A stretch of 64,000 nt of DNA, taken from NCBI RefSeq assembly GCF_019279795.1, contig NC_056725.1:1754748108-1754812107 (forward strand), given 5' to 3'. Made by a program: the position numbers and the translations under genes. Numbering within the stretch: the stretch's first letter is position 1; each line of letters starts with the position of its first letter. The DNA comes from Protopterus annectens. Lineage: Eukaryota > Chordata > Ceratodontiformes > Protopteridae. Shown in pieces: positions 21,829-31,595 of the stretch. The notes beneath the pieces were generated by a model. That model had not been told where the DNA came from, did no database searches, and saw only the letters and a program-made list of their open reading frames with translations.

Positions 21829-22257
21829 ATAAAACACAAAATGTAGTGAAGGTCTTATATACTAAGTAAATCAATTAATCATCCGGACCAGCCTAGGTCC
21901 TCCTCCTCACCGGAACAACTACCGGCTGTTTCTACGCCACCTTCTAGTTTTGACTCTTGGTTCAAAGCAGCACCATCTTTTGACTTTGGCAATGATCAAT
22001 TCCAGGCCACCGGTAATAACAGAACCTTTGGGGACAGTATGGCAGCGCTGGAAACGACACTTTACAGGTTACAAGGGTTTGGTTTTGGACAATTTGTACC
22101 TTACTGAATGTTTTTCCAAGCGCATTGTCCCCAAGGGCTTACGGGTATACAAATACCCTAATAATGTAGTAGCTGGATCTGAGTTTCATTCTGACTTAAT
22201 AAATGCGGGCTGGAGATTGTCCAGGCCATTATACATCAAAACAATAGAAACATTGCT

Positions 22258-22725
22258 TTGTTAAATCATGATGTAGAGTCTATTAACCAGTGTATTGTTA
22301 ATGATGTTTTATTTAATGTCGGGGCAAATAAGCAGAAATATTATGATATAAGGAAAAAGGTTGATAACAGATGCAATGACATTTTGAACAGGAAGTATAA
22401 GAAACTACACAGGGACATTAATGAATATCGAGAAGGCAGTCAGTACCCTATGCCTCCTAACCATAACAGACAGTTTCATCAGTGTTCCTCTGTGGTTACT
22501 CATACAGAATTAGGCGGGGAACCAGATGAATTTACTGAGAATAGAGCACAGAACAGTGATTCTGATGCTTTACCCAGGAGATCAGAGAGAATACGTAATC
22601 AACGTAATTCTAACAATGAAGACCATTTTTCGCCTGTTTATCATCCTCATCGAGGGAAGGGGAGGGGGGGTCATTATAGGAACATGAATCAGTATCAAAC
22701 CCAATTTTGGCAAGAAGAGATATAA
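22258..22725 (+). pseudogene. Penelope-like N-terminal region, plus copy (partial)
   Basis: An open frame of 155 codons homologous to the second half of the N-terminal region at 20508-21740, ending in the Arg/Gly-rich linker. Its first half is missing because this copy is 5'-truncated. It overlaps the start of the reverse transcriptase frame by 19 bases in another phase. Confidence 0.6.
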
Positions 22726-24443
22726 CTACCCTATTGATATGTCATGATGAACACAGACATGTTTTTAGTAGAGATGGGTATTCTATTTACAACTATAGTA
22801 ACTTAGAGATTACGGGTACCCATTTTGATCTTTTTACCAAGGGGTTTAAGTATATACCCCGGAGAAACAGTAACATCACCAAGGTTATTATGGACTTAAA
22901 GCTTTTTATTAGAAAACTAAACTTAGAACAACTGTTGGGGACAGATAATTCTGATTTTTCTAATATTCCTAAGAGGCCTAGTACATACAATCCACCTTTA
23001 CATCCCCAGCTTAAAAACTTGGAGAACAGGCTGGAAATGAATATTAGGAATCATTTTAAAACAGGTGGATATCGAGCTAATTTGACCACCCCAGAAAGCA
23101 CATTGCTATATGACTTGGCACGTAATCCTAATATCAGAGTTATGGAACCGGACAAGGGGGGTGGCACTGTTATCATGGATAGGATTTTATATGATGGCAA
23201 AATGTCAGCCCTATTAACAAACGATTCCAGATACTCCACTGTTTCTCTCAATGAGATTAACATCGCTTATATGAACATTAATCTAGTTCTCAAGCGTTAC
23301 TTGGATCTAGAGGTCATTGACTTGGGTACTTATACTTTTTTGAATAACCTATACCCTAGAGTACCATCCATTTTTGGGGTACCCAAGGTACATAAGGATA
23401 TTCACAATCCCCCCCTCAGGCCTATTGTTGCATCACAGGGCTCCAAAATTTCACCCCTTTCCAAGTTTCTCGATTGGAGATTTAAAGAGCTTTGGCCCAG
23501 GGCCAGCCATTTACTTAAAGACTCCTGGCAATTCCTGAAAAATGTTACTCCTGAATTATTAGTTCAAAACCTTAAGTTTTTGACCATAGATGTAGTGGAT
23601 TTATTTTCTGTCATTCCGCACGACATTGGTCTGGCTTGGTTGGAGGAAGCCTTAGCCATGGGCCCCAATGCCAATGTTCATGATATTACTTTTACACTGC
23701 ATCTCATGGAGTTAGTTTTGAAAAATAATTTTATATATTTTTCAGGTGAATATTTTCAACAGACCACAGGAGTCGCCATGGGGGCCAATTGTGCCCCCAC
23801 ATATGCAGATATTATCCTTTCTGTGTGGGAAAAGAAATTTGTTTTTAACAGTGTCTTTAGTGAACACTGGAATGCCTACTTCAGATTCTTGGATGACATC
23901 TGCATTTTTTGGACTGGCCCAGTGGAAGCCATTGATTCCTTTATGGAGTATTTAGCTAACACCACCTCATTTCTTACTTTTACTCATCACATACAGGAGC
24001 ACAGAGTTGAATACCTTGATGTTTCCCTTGATATTGAAACAGGTATATTCAGATCCAATATTTACAGAAAACCAACTTTTTCTAATAGCTACATACATTT
24101 CCATAGCAGTCATCCGTTGCACCAAAAGAAGGGCATTGTTAAGGGACAACTAGTTAGATTGTCCCGTATGACCTCTGATGATGCAGATTATTCTTTAGAA
24201 TGTGACAAACTTATTCAAATGTTCTTAGATAGAGACTATCCATATGATCTGCTTTCTCATATTAGAGAAGTTGTTTCACAGAATAGAACAACAAAATATA
24301 AACCTATTTTGAGTACTGGAGGCCATTGGGAAACCAATGACAACATTGTAGTTCCAACTGTCCTTAACAAGGCCTTCATAACTGAATATAGTGTAAATTC
24401 AGGAAGTCTTAGAAATATCATCAAGAACGAATGGGAAAACTAG
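22707..24443 (+). CDS. Penelope-like reverse transcriptase, plus copy (open, 578 codons)
   Basis: A long uninterrupted frame with the full set of Penelope RT motifs: FGVPKVHKD, RPIVASQGS, FLTIDVVDLFSVIPH with the first catalytic Asp, GVAMGANCAPTYADI, FRFLDDICIFW with the Asp pair, and EYLDVSL. The enzyme copies element RNA from a primer made by the linked GIY-YIG nuclease. Its N-terminal linker frame (22258-22725) and nuclease frame (24617-25024) are in different phases, so the copy as a whole is broken although the polymerase domain is open. It may be read from the pseudo-LTR. Confidence 0.9.
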   Translation: MARRDITTLLICHDEHRHVFSRDGYSIYNYSNLEITGTHFDLFTKGFKYIPRRNSNITKVIMDLKLFIRKLNLEQLLGTDNSDFSNIPKRPSTYNPPLHPQLKNLENRLEMNIRNHFKTGGYRANLTTPESTLLYDLARNPNIRVMEPDKGGGTVIMDRILYDGKMSALLTNDSRYSTVSLNEINIAYMNINLVLKRYLDLEVIDLGTYTFLNNLYPRVPSIFGVPKVHKDIHNPPLRPIVASQGSKISPLSKFLDWRFKELWPRASHLLKDSWQFLKNVTPELLVQNLKFLTIDVVDLFSVIPHDIGLAWLEEALAMGPNANVHDITFTLHLMELVLKNNFIYFSGEYFQQTTGVAMGANCAPTYADIILSVWEKKFVFNSVFSEHWNAYFRFLDDICIFWTGPVEAIDSFMEYLANTTSFLTFTHHIQEHRVEYLDVSLDIETGIFRSNIYRKPTFSNSYIHFHSSHPLHQKKGIVKGQLVRLSRMTSDDADYSLECDKLIQMFLDRDYPYDLLSHIREVVSQNRTTKYKPILSTGGHWETNDNIVVPTVLNKAFITEYSVNSGSLRNIIKNEWEN

Positions 24444-24616
24444 AGAGAAATTACTGATTTGGAAAACTTAAAACAAGAATGTGGGTATAGTTTTTAAACG
24501 GGGTAGAAATATGAAGAATTTGTTAGAACAACGATCTCAGACACGTTATAAATCTAACAAAAGACCGGGCACATACAGATGCGGTTCTTGTAATCAGTGT
24601 CAATACATCTTACATA

Positions 24617-25024
24617 GTGACGATTTTTCTATCAGCTAGAAACAAATATATTCGATCTACTAGGTATTCTAATTGTAATACACAGGGGGTAGTGTATTTG
24701 GCTGTCTGTTTGGTGTGCCCCGCATTTTATGTGGGCAAAACTGAACGCACACTTAAAAGGAGAATTTACGAACATGTATATGAGATGCAAAAGGCTAATT
24801 CTAAAAATGCTCTTTTCAGACACCTCAACACTTGCCCTACTGCCAAGTTTCAGTTTCTAGTTATAGAAACAGTATTTAAGGATCACAGGGGTGGACCATG
24901 GGAAACCCGTTTAGAATATCAAGAAACTTATTGGCAAATTTTGCTTGAGTCTTATAGGGAACCAGGTCTCAATGATTACACCTCTATTATGCCTTTACTT
25001 AAGCTAAAGGCATGTAGCATATAA
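24617..25024 (+). pseudogene. Penelope-like GIY-YIG endonuclease, plus copy
   Basis: Carries GVVYLAVC, FYVGKTERTLKRR and IYEHVYEM as in the minus copy, with the Cys-rich CGSCNQC motif just upstream in another phase. The C-terminus is identical to that of the minus copy (MPLLKLKACSI). Confidence 0.8.
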
Positions 25025-25343
25025 ATATATTTTTAATATATTTTAATATATTTTTAGAATATTGCATACGATAAACATTATTAGTTTTTTATTATGAGGT
25101 TTATACATACATATCAAATTAAAAATTTATTTTTGACAAAAAAGTTCTTAACATATTTTATATATTTTGTGTATTGTATGTATTTATCTTGATACCACAC
25201 TTTTATGACCATTCAGTGGTTTTATGCTATGTTTTTAAACTTGGAAATGTCATTATATATGCTTATTGAATGATTGATCCACTGATTGAATGATTAATTG
25301 ATTTACTTAGTATATAAGACCTTCACTACATTTTGTGTTTTAT

Positions 25344-25380
25344 CTGAAGAAGTCATAGTGTGGACGAAAACGTGTTACAT
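25344..25380 (+). ncRNA. Hammerhead-core-like motif in Penelope pseudo-LTR (copy 3)
   Basis: CTGAAGA, then AGTC...GGAC, then GAAAACGTGTTAC on the plus strand. Core bases are identical to copies 1 and 2. After GAAA, a short hairpin ACGTG...CATGT is possible (stem III-like). Confidence 0.45.
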
Positions 25381-25522
25381 GTGGATTGTACCTTCGTTAA
25401 AATAAATTCTTTTGTACCAGTTCCTGGCATTCCTTGGATATTCATTGGAGTTCAGCCCTTCTGGCACTGGTTTTGGTTTTCTTTGTTTGTTTGGTTACCA
25501 GTGTTTCGGCTTCTTTTTGTGG

Positions 25523-25535
25523 CAGTCTCACATAG
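25523..25535. repeat. Right target-site duplication of the Penelope insertion
   Basis: Exact copy of 17709-17721 (CAGTCTCACATAG). CR1 ORF1 resumes directly after it with the residues SHRPTMTANQTHK. Confidence 0.9.
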
Positions 25536-26207
25536 ACCTACCATGACAGCAAACCAAACACATAAAAACATACTCGGAGGCTCTAAATAAAAATCTGCCT
25601 AAGCAGCAGAGACCTCAAAAGCAGACACCCAATCAACCACTACCCCAAAACAAAACATGTGCAACACATAGCTCACAAAGCCAGCGTGCCGAACAGTCAC
25701 AGCCCTTAAGGCTAAACAGCACACCTGATACACTTGCAATAGGTGACTATCGTCAGGCACACTGATGTCCCGCTCACCAGGCTGAACAAGGAGAAGGTCA
25801 CGGTGAGCTGCCTGTCGGGCGCTAGGATCCGCCACATAACACAAGCACTCAGGTCACTCCAAGGCAAGTACAAATATGACTCAGTCATTGTCCATGCTGG
25901 TGTGAATGACCCGAGACATACCTCCCTGGACTACATGAAAAGAGACATAGACTCTGAGCATGTAGCCCAGGCCGGTATGACCCCGACCTTGAGTAGCATC
26001 TTACCCCCACCAAGAATGATGCCACAATATGAAGACAAGATGATCAATTTCAACAATTGGCTTAAGTATTGGTGTCATTCAAAGGGGATCCAATGCCTGT
26101 CAGCCTGGCATGACATGCTCGACAAGCCACGATGCTTCACTAGGAACGGCTTGCACCTGTCACCCCTGGGCTTTTGGATATTGGCAAAGGCTCTTGCTAC
26201 CCCATAG
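25523..26207 (+). pseudogene. CR1 ORF1, C-terminal SGNH-esterase domain
   Basis: Continues the ORF1 interrupted at 17721. The segment from 25743 reads TIVRHTDVPL, then GVND (25907 region) and NGLHLSPLGF, which are the block I, III and V positions of the SGNH/GDSL hydrolase fold that CR1 ORF1 proteins are known to carry. In the sister copies at 37454-38088 and 52817-53456, block I reads GDSIVRHTD. Here the codons just before it have lost two bases, putting GD out of frame, so the catalytic Ser region is damaged. It lies 70 bases before ORF2. Confidence 0.75.
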
Positions 26208-26278
26208 TGCCTTTTTTAGGCAAGACTCAAAAGACAAACCCACCTCCATAGGTATCACAAGGGATAAGAAACTAAGAG

Positions 26279-29077
26279 TAATGCTACTCAACACCAGAAG
26301 TCTAAACCGCAAGATGCACGCACATGCACGCACTCGAAACTCTCCTTAGCATGGAGAACATCGATATCTGTGCAATTACAGAAACCTGGTTCAAGGCTCC
26401 TGAGAGCACCCCAGCACTACCAGGTTATACCTCATACCATGCTTTTCGGCCCCAAAACCTGGACCTAACCACAAAAGGACAGGGAGTATCAATATTCGTC
26501 AAAGATACCCACACCTCCAGGTTGGTGGCACAGCACGAAGACTCAAGAGACTATCCATGTGCAACTAACAGTGGGTAAAACTGCCTTCCAGTTTACAGCC
26601 TGCTACAGACTACCCTCCCAAACCCAGGAACCCCACTCGGCCGTCCTGAGAACACTGGGAAATATGAAGGTCTCTCCAAACACCATTACATTGGGCGACT
26701 TCAACTACCCAAACATAGACCGGGAGCATTACTCTAGCTCCAACACCCTAGCCCAAAGGTTCCTAGAATTTATAAACTCAAATGCTATGGAACAACTTAC
26801 CACTCCCACAAGAGGGGAAAACATACTGGACCTGATCATCACCAACATGGGGACTCTATGCTCCAGACTAGAAGTGTATCCCTCACTGGTAAGATCAGAC
26901 CATAAACTAATCTCACTGGATATTCACATCCCGACTCCACCCCCTGCCCTGAAAACCACAGTGAAAAACTTCTCTAAAGCAAATTTCACACTCCTCAAAA
27001 CCGAGGTGTAATCCTTCAAAGCCCCCGGGCCTGTGGAAAATACGGCCCAGACCGCAGAATCCTTTATAAACGCATTCTATGAACACCTTCAGGAATGCAT
27101 AGATCATGCAATCCCAAATAAAACCAAGACCCAATCCTCCAAAGGCAGACGTCCTGTCTGGTGGACCCCAGCCATAAACAATCTATACAATAGAAGGAGG
27201 AAGCTACTACACGATAGAGCAAAATCCCAAAAAGGGAAGGCATCTCTGATCAGTATTAGCAAAAAACTATGGGCACTCATAAAATCGTCTAAGGCCAGCT
27301 TCGAGAGAAAACTTGCACAGGACACTAAGGATAATCACAAGGCTTTCTTTAGTTATGTTAGGAACCTGGGTGGGAATTTCCAGATATGCTCCGAATTAGT
27401 CCAAAATGACAAAAGATACACCGAACCCACAGACATTGCCAACATCCTAGCTGACAGGTTCAGTGCAAACTCCCCCTCCCCCCCACCAAAAGGGCAAATA
27501 TCTATCTCAGCAGAGTGCTGCCCCCCCTGACATCTCAGATGCTCATGTAAGAGCCGCCCTCTCCAAAGCAAAACACACAGCATCAATGGGACCAGATGGT
27601 GTCCCGGGCTGCGTCCTACACGATCTCCAAGAAGAACTAAACCCAAACATAAAACTACTGTTCAATCTCAGCCTTACTACAGGATATGTACACAAAGAGT
27701 GGCGTACAGCAACAGTGGTCCCTCTCCACAAAGGTGCTGCCTCAACGGATCCTGGAAACAATTGTCCCATAAGCCTGACTATCTTGGTCTGCAAAGCTAT
27801 GGAAAGGATCATCATGGACCTCATAAATAAAGATATTGAGGACCTACAAACACTGGATCCTACCCAGTTTGGCTTTAAGGGCAGATCCTGCCTCTTAAAC
27901 CTGGTCGATTTCTTGGAGCCAGTCACCAAGGCCATTGACGAGGGGAAGGTGGTCCACACAGCCTACCTGGACCTCGTAAAAGCCTTCGATACAATACCCC
28001 ACTCGGGCATTATAGACAAGCTCACCAACTTAAATATAAACCCCTATGTCACTAGATGGGTTGCAAACTGGCTCAAGGACAGAACCCACATGGTTAGAAT
28101 TGCTGGAGCCATGTCAGACTCCAAACCAGTTACAAGTGGCGTCCCACAAGGCTCAGTCCTGGGACCTCTCTTGTTCGGTATATATTTCTCGGAGGTACAG
28201 GCCAACACGGAAGGACTGCGGCTGACCAAGTTCGCAGATGACTGCAGACTGGGCGCCATAATCAACTCTCCAGCCAACACAAGCATCCTCCAAAAGGGCC
28301 TCATAGAAACAGACAACTGGTGCCAGAGCCATGGCCTCAAGCTAAACGCCAAAAGTGTATAGTCATCCCCTTTGGCAAAACAAAGTGCTCACAAATTACC
28401 ACATAGGTGGTAATCCATTAAGTACAGAAGAAGTAATTAGGGACCTGGGGACCCAAGTTGATAGCAATCTCTCATTTGACAACCACGTGGCCAAAGTGGT
28501 TAGAAAAACATTTTATATAGCCCACCTAATCACGAAGGGATTCACATCTAGATCAGGGGAGGTCATCGTGCCTCTTTACTCATCCCACATCAGGTCCATA
28601 ATTGAGTACAATGCCCCTTTTGGGATGTACCTTACCAGACACCTGCAGCAACTGGAAAGACCCCAAAAGTACCTCACCAAGAGGATCAAAGAGCTCAAAC
28701 AGATGCCTTATGCTGCCCGGTTAAAGAAACTCCAGCTCTACTCAGTGGCATACCGCCTGTTCAGTGGCGATCTGTGCCTGACGTATAAAGCAATGTCCAA
28801 CCTGAATTAATGGACATGCTGCACCTCAGAAAATCCAAATCCCATCGAGCTACGCACTTGAGACTTGAACCTCAGCACTGAAATAAATAGGACATGCTGG
28901 AGGCACAGATTCATAACCCAGAGGCTCCCTTCACTCTGGAATGAAATCCCAGTCCGGGTTAGGCAGAGTCCCTCATTGACTCTCTTCAAGAGGAATCTTG
29001 ATGAGTGGATGGGAGATCGTAGGTTTACCCCAGGTATCACTTCTGTGTCACTGTTAGACAGAGGCACAGTATACTAA
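26279..29077 (+). pseudogene. CR1 ORF2: AP-type endonuclease and reverse transcriptase (CR1-1)
   Basis: ORF2 of the LINE, which nicks the target and reverse-transcribes the RNA. Endonuclease motifs run in order: MLLNTRSLN (Asn), ITETWF (Glu), LGDFNYPNID (Asp/Asn) and RSDHKLISL (Asp-His). RT motifs follow: YLDLVKAFDTIPH, GVPQGSVLGPLLFGIYFSE and KFADDC. The C-terminal region has LFSGDLCLTYKAM and TPGITSVSLLD before the stop. Frames change several times (for example near 26340, 26570, 27010, 27500, 28360 and 28810), so it is inactive. Separate frames, each readable, cover 26279-26578, 26559-27011, 27033-27530, 27463-28362, 28355-28810 and 28865-29077. Confidence 0.85.
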
Positions 29078-29336
29078 CCTCGAAAAAGGGCATAGCAAAA
29101 TTAATTTAAAATGGGTGGCGAAAGCCAAACAGACTCTGGCTAGGCTTATAAATGCCGTAGGGCAGATAGCCTAGTATGAACCTATGAACCTATGTTGTTA
29201 ACAGTACAGTGTAATGATATCATTGTGGGTATATCCCAGCATGCCTGATGCATTAACAGTGTGATTGTCATTGCAGTTTTTTATACACCACTAACAATTA
29301 CAAAAGTGTAATGTCTGCACATCTTTGCATTCTGGT

Positions 29337-30075
29337 GGTAAGGCTGAAAACACAAACCCACCGACATAGGTATCACAGGGGATAAGAAAATGGAAGTAAT
29401 GATACTCAATGCCAGACATGTAAACCGCAAGATGCATGCAGTCCAAATTCTACTCAGCATGGAGAATGTTGATATCTGTGCAGTAATAGAAAACAGGTTC
29501 AAGGCTCCCAAGACCACCCTAGCACTACCAGGTTACACCTCATACCATGCTTGACAGCCCCAAAACACAGAACTAACTATGAAAGGAGGGCGAGTCTCAA
29601 TAAATGTCAAGGATACCCACACCCCCATGTTGTTGCCACAGCATGAAGCATCACAGACTATCCATGTGCAACTAACAGTGGGTTAAACTGACTTCCAGTT
29701 CATAGCCTGCTACAGACCGCCCTCCTAAACACAGGTAACCCACTTGGCCTACTTAAGAACAAATGAATATATGAAGGTGTCTCCAAACAACATTATATTG
29801 GGCAGCTGCATCTACCCACACATAGACTGGGAGCATTACTGTAGCTCCAACACCCTAGGCGAAAGGTTCCTAGAATCCATACAAATGCTATGGAACAACT
29901 TGTTACCACTCCCACAAGAGGGGAAACATACCTGATCATCACCAACATGTGGACTCTATGCTCCAGACCAGAAGTGTATCCTTCACTGGTAAGATGACAC
30001 CATAGAGTAATCTCACTATATTCACATACCAACCCCAGCCCCTACACAGAAAACCACAGTGAAAAAGTTGGGTAA
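29337..30075 (+). mobile_element. Decayed CR1 fragment (endonuclease region), copy A
   Basis: Starts just before the ORF2 start and shows the readable endonuclease residues MILNARHVNRKMHAVQ, SMENVDICAV and SNTLGERFLES in broken frames. It ends abruptly after the endonuclease domain (the KTTVK-like segment). It is plus-strand, like CR1-1, but more diverged. Copy B is at 45429-46180. Confidence 0.8.
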
Positions 30076-30110
30076 TGCAAATTCCATGTATTCACATGAG
30101 GCAGGCTTCA

Positions 30111-30153
30111 CACATAGAGATATGTACCTGTGACCTTAAATAGTTCCTATGTG
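30111..30153. repeat. Micro-inverted block between copies A and B (A state)
   Basis: A 29-base segment (30118-30146) sits between a 7-bp inverted repeat, CACATAG and CTATGTG. At the corresponding place in copy B (46216-46258), the arms are the same but the 29 bases are the exact reverse complement. Confidence 0.95.
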
Positions 30154-30269
30154 GCACACACATACCTAATGTGTGCATTGAAATTACTGCTATAATATAT
30201 GTCATACAATAATAAAAGTAACACCCACCACACATTGACAAACTGTGTGACAAAAACACACATGGCATT

Positions 30270-30475
30270 TGTAGGATTCAAACCCCTACCTAACTATGTT
30301 ATGACACTTGAGAGAGACGCATTACTGGGAGGTTTCCCTTCTCCTGCTATACTTATAGGGTGCTGACATCATCAGTCTTTCGAAAGAGGAATGTACATCA
30401 TGTAGTGTGTTCTTCCAGTTGCCAAAAGGGCCATTTCTTTCCAAGAAAATTGCACACACCCTAACCCCCCCCCCC

Positions 30476-30506
<31 letters not shown>

Positions 30507-30731
30507 TGAGCAGTTGCAGGATTCAAACCCCTACCTAACTATGTTATGACACTTGAGAGAGATGCATTAGCAGAGCGTGCTATTCACATTACTGGGAGGT
30601 TTCCCTTCTCCTGCTATACTTATAGGGTGCTGACATCATCAATCTTTCGAAAGAGGAATTTACATCATGTAGTGTGTTCTTCCATTTGCCAAAAAGGCCA
30701 TTTCTTTCCAAGGAAATTGCACACACCCTGT
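30270..30731. repeat. Two 222-bp tRNA-like tandem units, copy A
   Basis: Units start at about 30270 and 30514. On the minus strand each contains GGTTTGAATCC (B-box). The second unit also keeps the 17-base GCAGAGCG...CTATTC block between two GCATTA words that the first unit lacks. Each ends in a C-rich/CA stretch. The order is short unit then long unit. Confidence 0.85.
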
Positions 30732-31595
30732 TAATATCTGACCATAACCAACTTTCCCTGGACATTCATATCCCATCCCCAGGCAAGGAAATCACTGCAA
30801 ACAAAGTATTTATCAAAAGCAGACTTGGAATGGGGTGGAATACTTCAAAGGACCCAATGCTGGAGGATTATACAGGCCAATCTGCAGAATCATTGACAAA
30901 TGCATTAGGTTCATAGGTTCATAGATTAGTACTAAGCTAACTGCTCTTGCGAGCCATTTTAAGCCTAGCCAATTATCCCTTGTGAGACTCAAACCCTGCA
31001 CCTTGTGTTTGTAAGGCAAACAGCTTAACCATTAGGCCACCCTCCCAACCCCTACCAATTCGATGAGCATCTGGAAGGTTTGCATTGATCATGCTATCCC
31101 AAATAAAACCAAGACTCCTCCACAACAGGAGACCTGTCTGGTTTACACCAGCCATATATAAGCTGTACAACAGAAGGAGGGAGCTCATACATTACAGAGC
31201 AACATCCCACAGAGGGAGGACATCTCTGAACAGTATTGGCAGGACACTTCAATCCCTCACAATCATCACTTGCAAGTGTTGACAGTGAAATTGTCCAGAC
31301 ACTGCAGATAAGGCTCCCCTAAATCTGGAATTGAATCCCATTAATGTTATAACTACTCGCCAACCCTCTTCCAGCAAACTTCAGCCACATGGATGTGACA
31401 TTGCAAATGCAACCCCTGGGATCTCCACTGTGTCCCTGATTGATGGAGGCACAGCACACTAGCCTTAAACGGTGCCTTCCGTGACCTACTTTACAGAGGC
31501 ACAGTAGCCTACTCTACTGGGGAGGCAGACACCAAATACACTCTGGCTAAGCTTATGTATTCCCTAGGGCAAACAGCCTAGTATTGACCTCTACA
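30732..31595 (+). mobile_element. Internally deleted CR1 relic (copy A only)
   Basis: Readable residues SDHNQLSLDIHIPSPG (end of endonuclease), then after a SINE PVWFTPAIYKLYNRRREL (linker). It then jumps to the 3' end (TVSLIDGGTAH and the tail CTCTGGCTAAGCTT...CCCTAGGGC). The reverse transcriptase is missing. Confidence 0.75.
30908..31052 (-). mobile_element. tRNA-derived SINE with a CR1-type 3' tail
   Basis: Minus strand: the A-box region TGGCCTAATGGTTAAGC, B-box GGGTTTGAGTCTC, then AAGGGATAATT, GGCTAGGCTTAAAATGGC, TAGCTTAGTA and a double CTATGAACC end. The last 70 bases match the 3' end of the CR1 at 29110-29195, so this SINE very likely uses the CR1 machinery. It sits inside the CR1 relic at 30732-31595. 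I see no clear target duplication. Confidence 0.85.

Larger units (their letters stand above)
17722..21883 (-). mobile_element. Penelope-like element, minus-strand copy with pseudo-LTRs at both ends
   Basis: The same roughly 190-base block (containing CAGTGCC, AATTTATTTTAACGAAGGTA and the hammerhead-like core) occurs in the same orientation at 17726-17925 and at 21690-21883, so this copy has a pseudo-LTR at each end. Between them, on the minus strand, lie an N-terminal region, the reverse transcriptase and the endonuclease. The frame is broken in a small number of places. Divergence from the plus copy is low, so both are of similar, fairly recent age. Confidence 0.8.
17722..25522. mobile_element. 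Head-to-head pair of Penelope-like elements inserted as one unit
   Basis: A minus-strand copy (17722-21883) and a plus-strand copy (21884-25522) meet 5' to 5'. Arms of about 3.6 kb (17722-21339 and 21884-25522) are inverted repeats of each other with few differences. The 544-bp centre (21340-21883) belongs to the minus copy only. The whole is bounded by a 13-bp target duplication in CR1-1. Inverted partial copies and pseudo-LTRs are known habits of Penelope-like elements, whose reverse transcriptase is related to telomerase and paired with a GIY-YIG endonuclease. Coding parts are broken by several interruptions in both copies. Confidence 0.85.
21884..25522 (+). mobile_element. Penelope-like element, plus-strand copy, 5'-truncated
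   Basis: Starts abruptly at CCGGACCAGCC, which corresponds to position 21339 of the minus copy, and runs to a complete right pseudo-LTR (about 25300-25522). The right end extends about 40 bases beyond the homologous left end of the minus copy, which is slightly trimmed at 17722. Confidence 0.85.
17400..29195 (+). mobile_element. Near full-length CR1-type LINE (CR1-1), split by a Penelope insertion
   Basis: The left part (about 17400-17721) holds the 5' region and the start of ORF1. The right part (25523-29195) holds the rest of ORF1, all of ORF2 and the 3' tail, ending in the CCTATGAA microsatellite typical of this family here. Without the 7.8 kb insertion the element is about 4.0 kb, normal for CR1. 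The 5' boundary is approximate. Its last 145 bases (from 29051) are included in the tandem duplication. Confidence 0.85.

Noticed and set aside
17722-25522. LTR retrotransposon because of direct terminal repeats
   Set aside because: The reverse transcriptase motifs (GVAMGANCAP, FLDDICIF) and the GIY-YIG nuclease are Penelope-type. There is no protease, integrase, RNase H or capsid region; the repeats are pseudo-LTRs.
30270-30731. CRISPR-like array
   Set aside because: Units are 222 bp and contiguous, with no spacers and a tRNA-like core, in a vertebrate-type genome.
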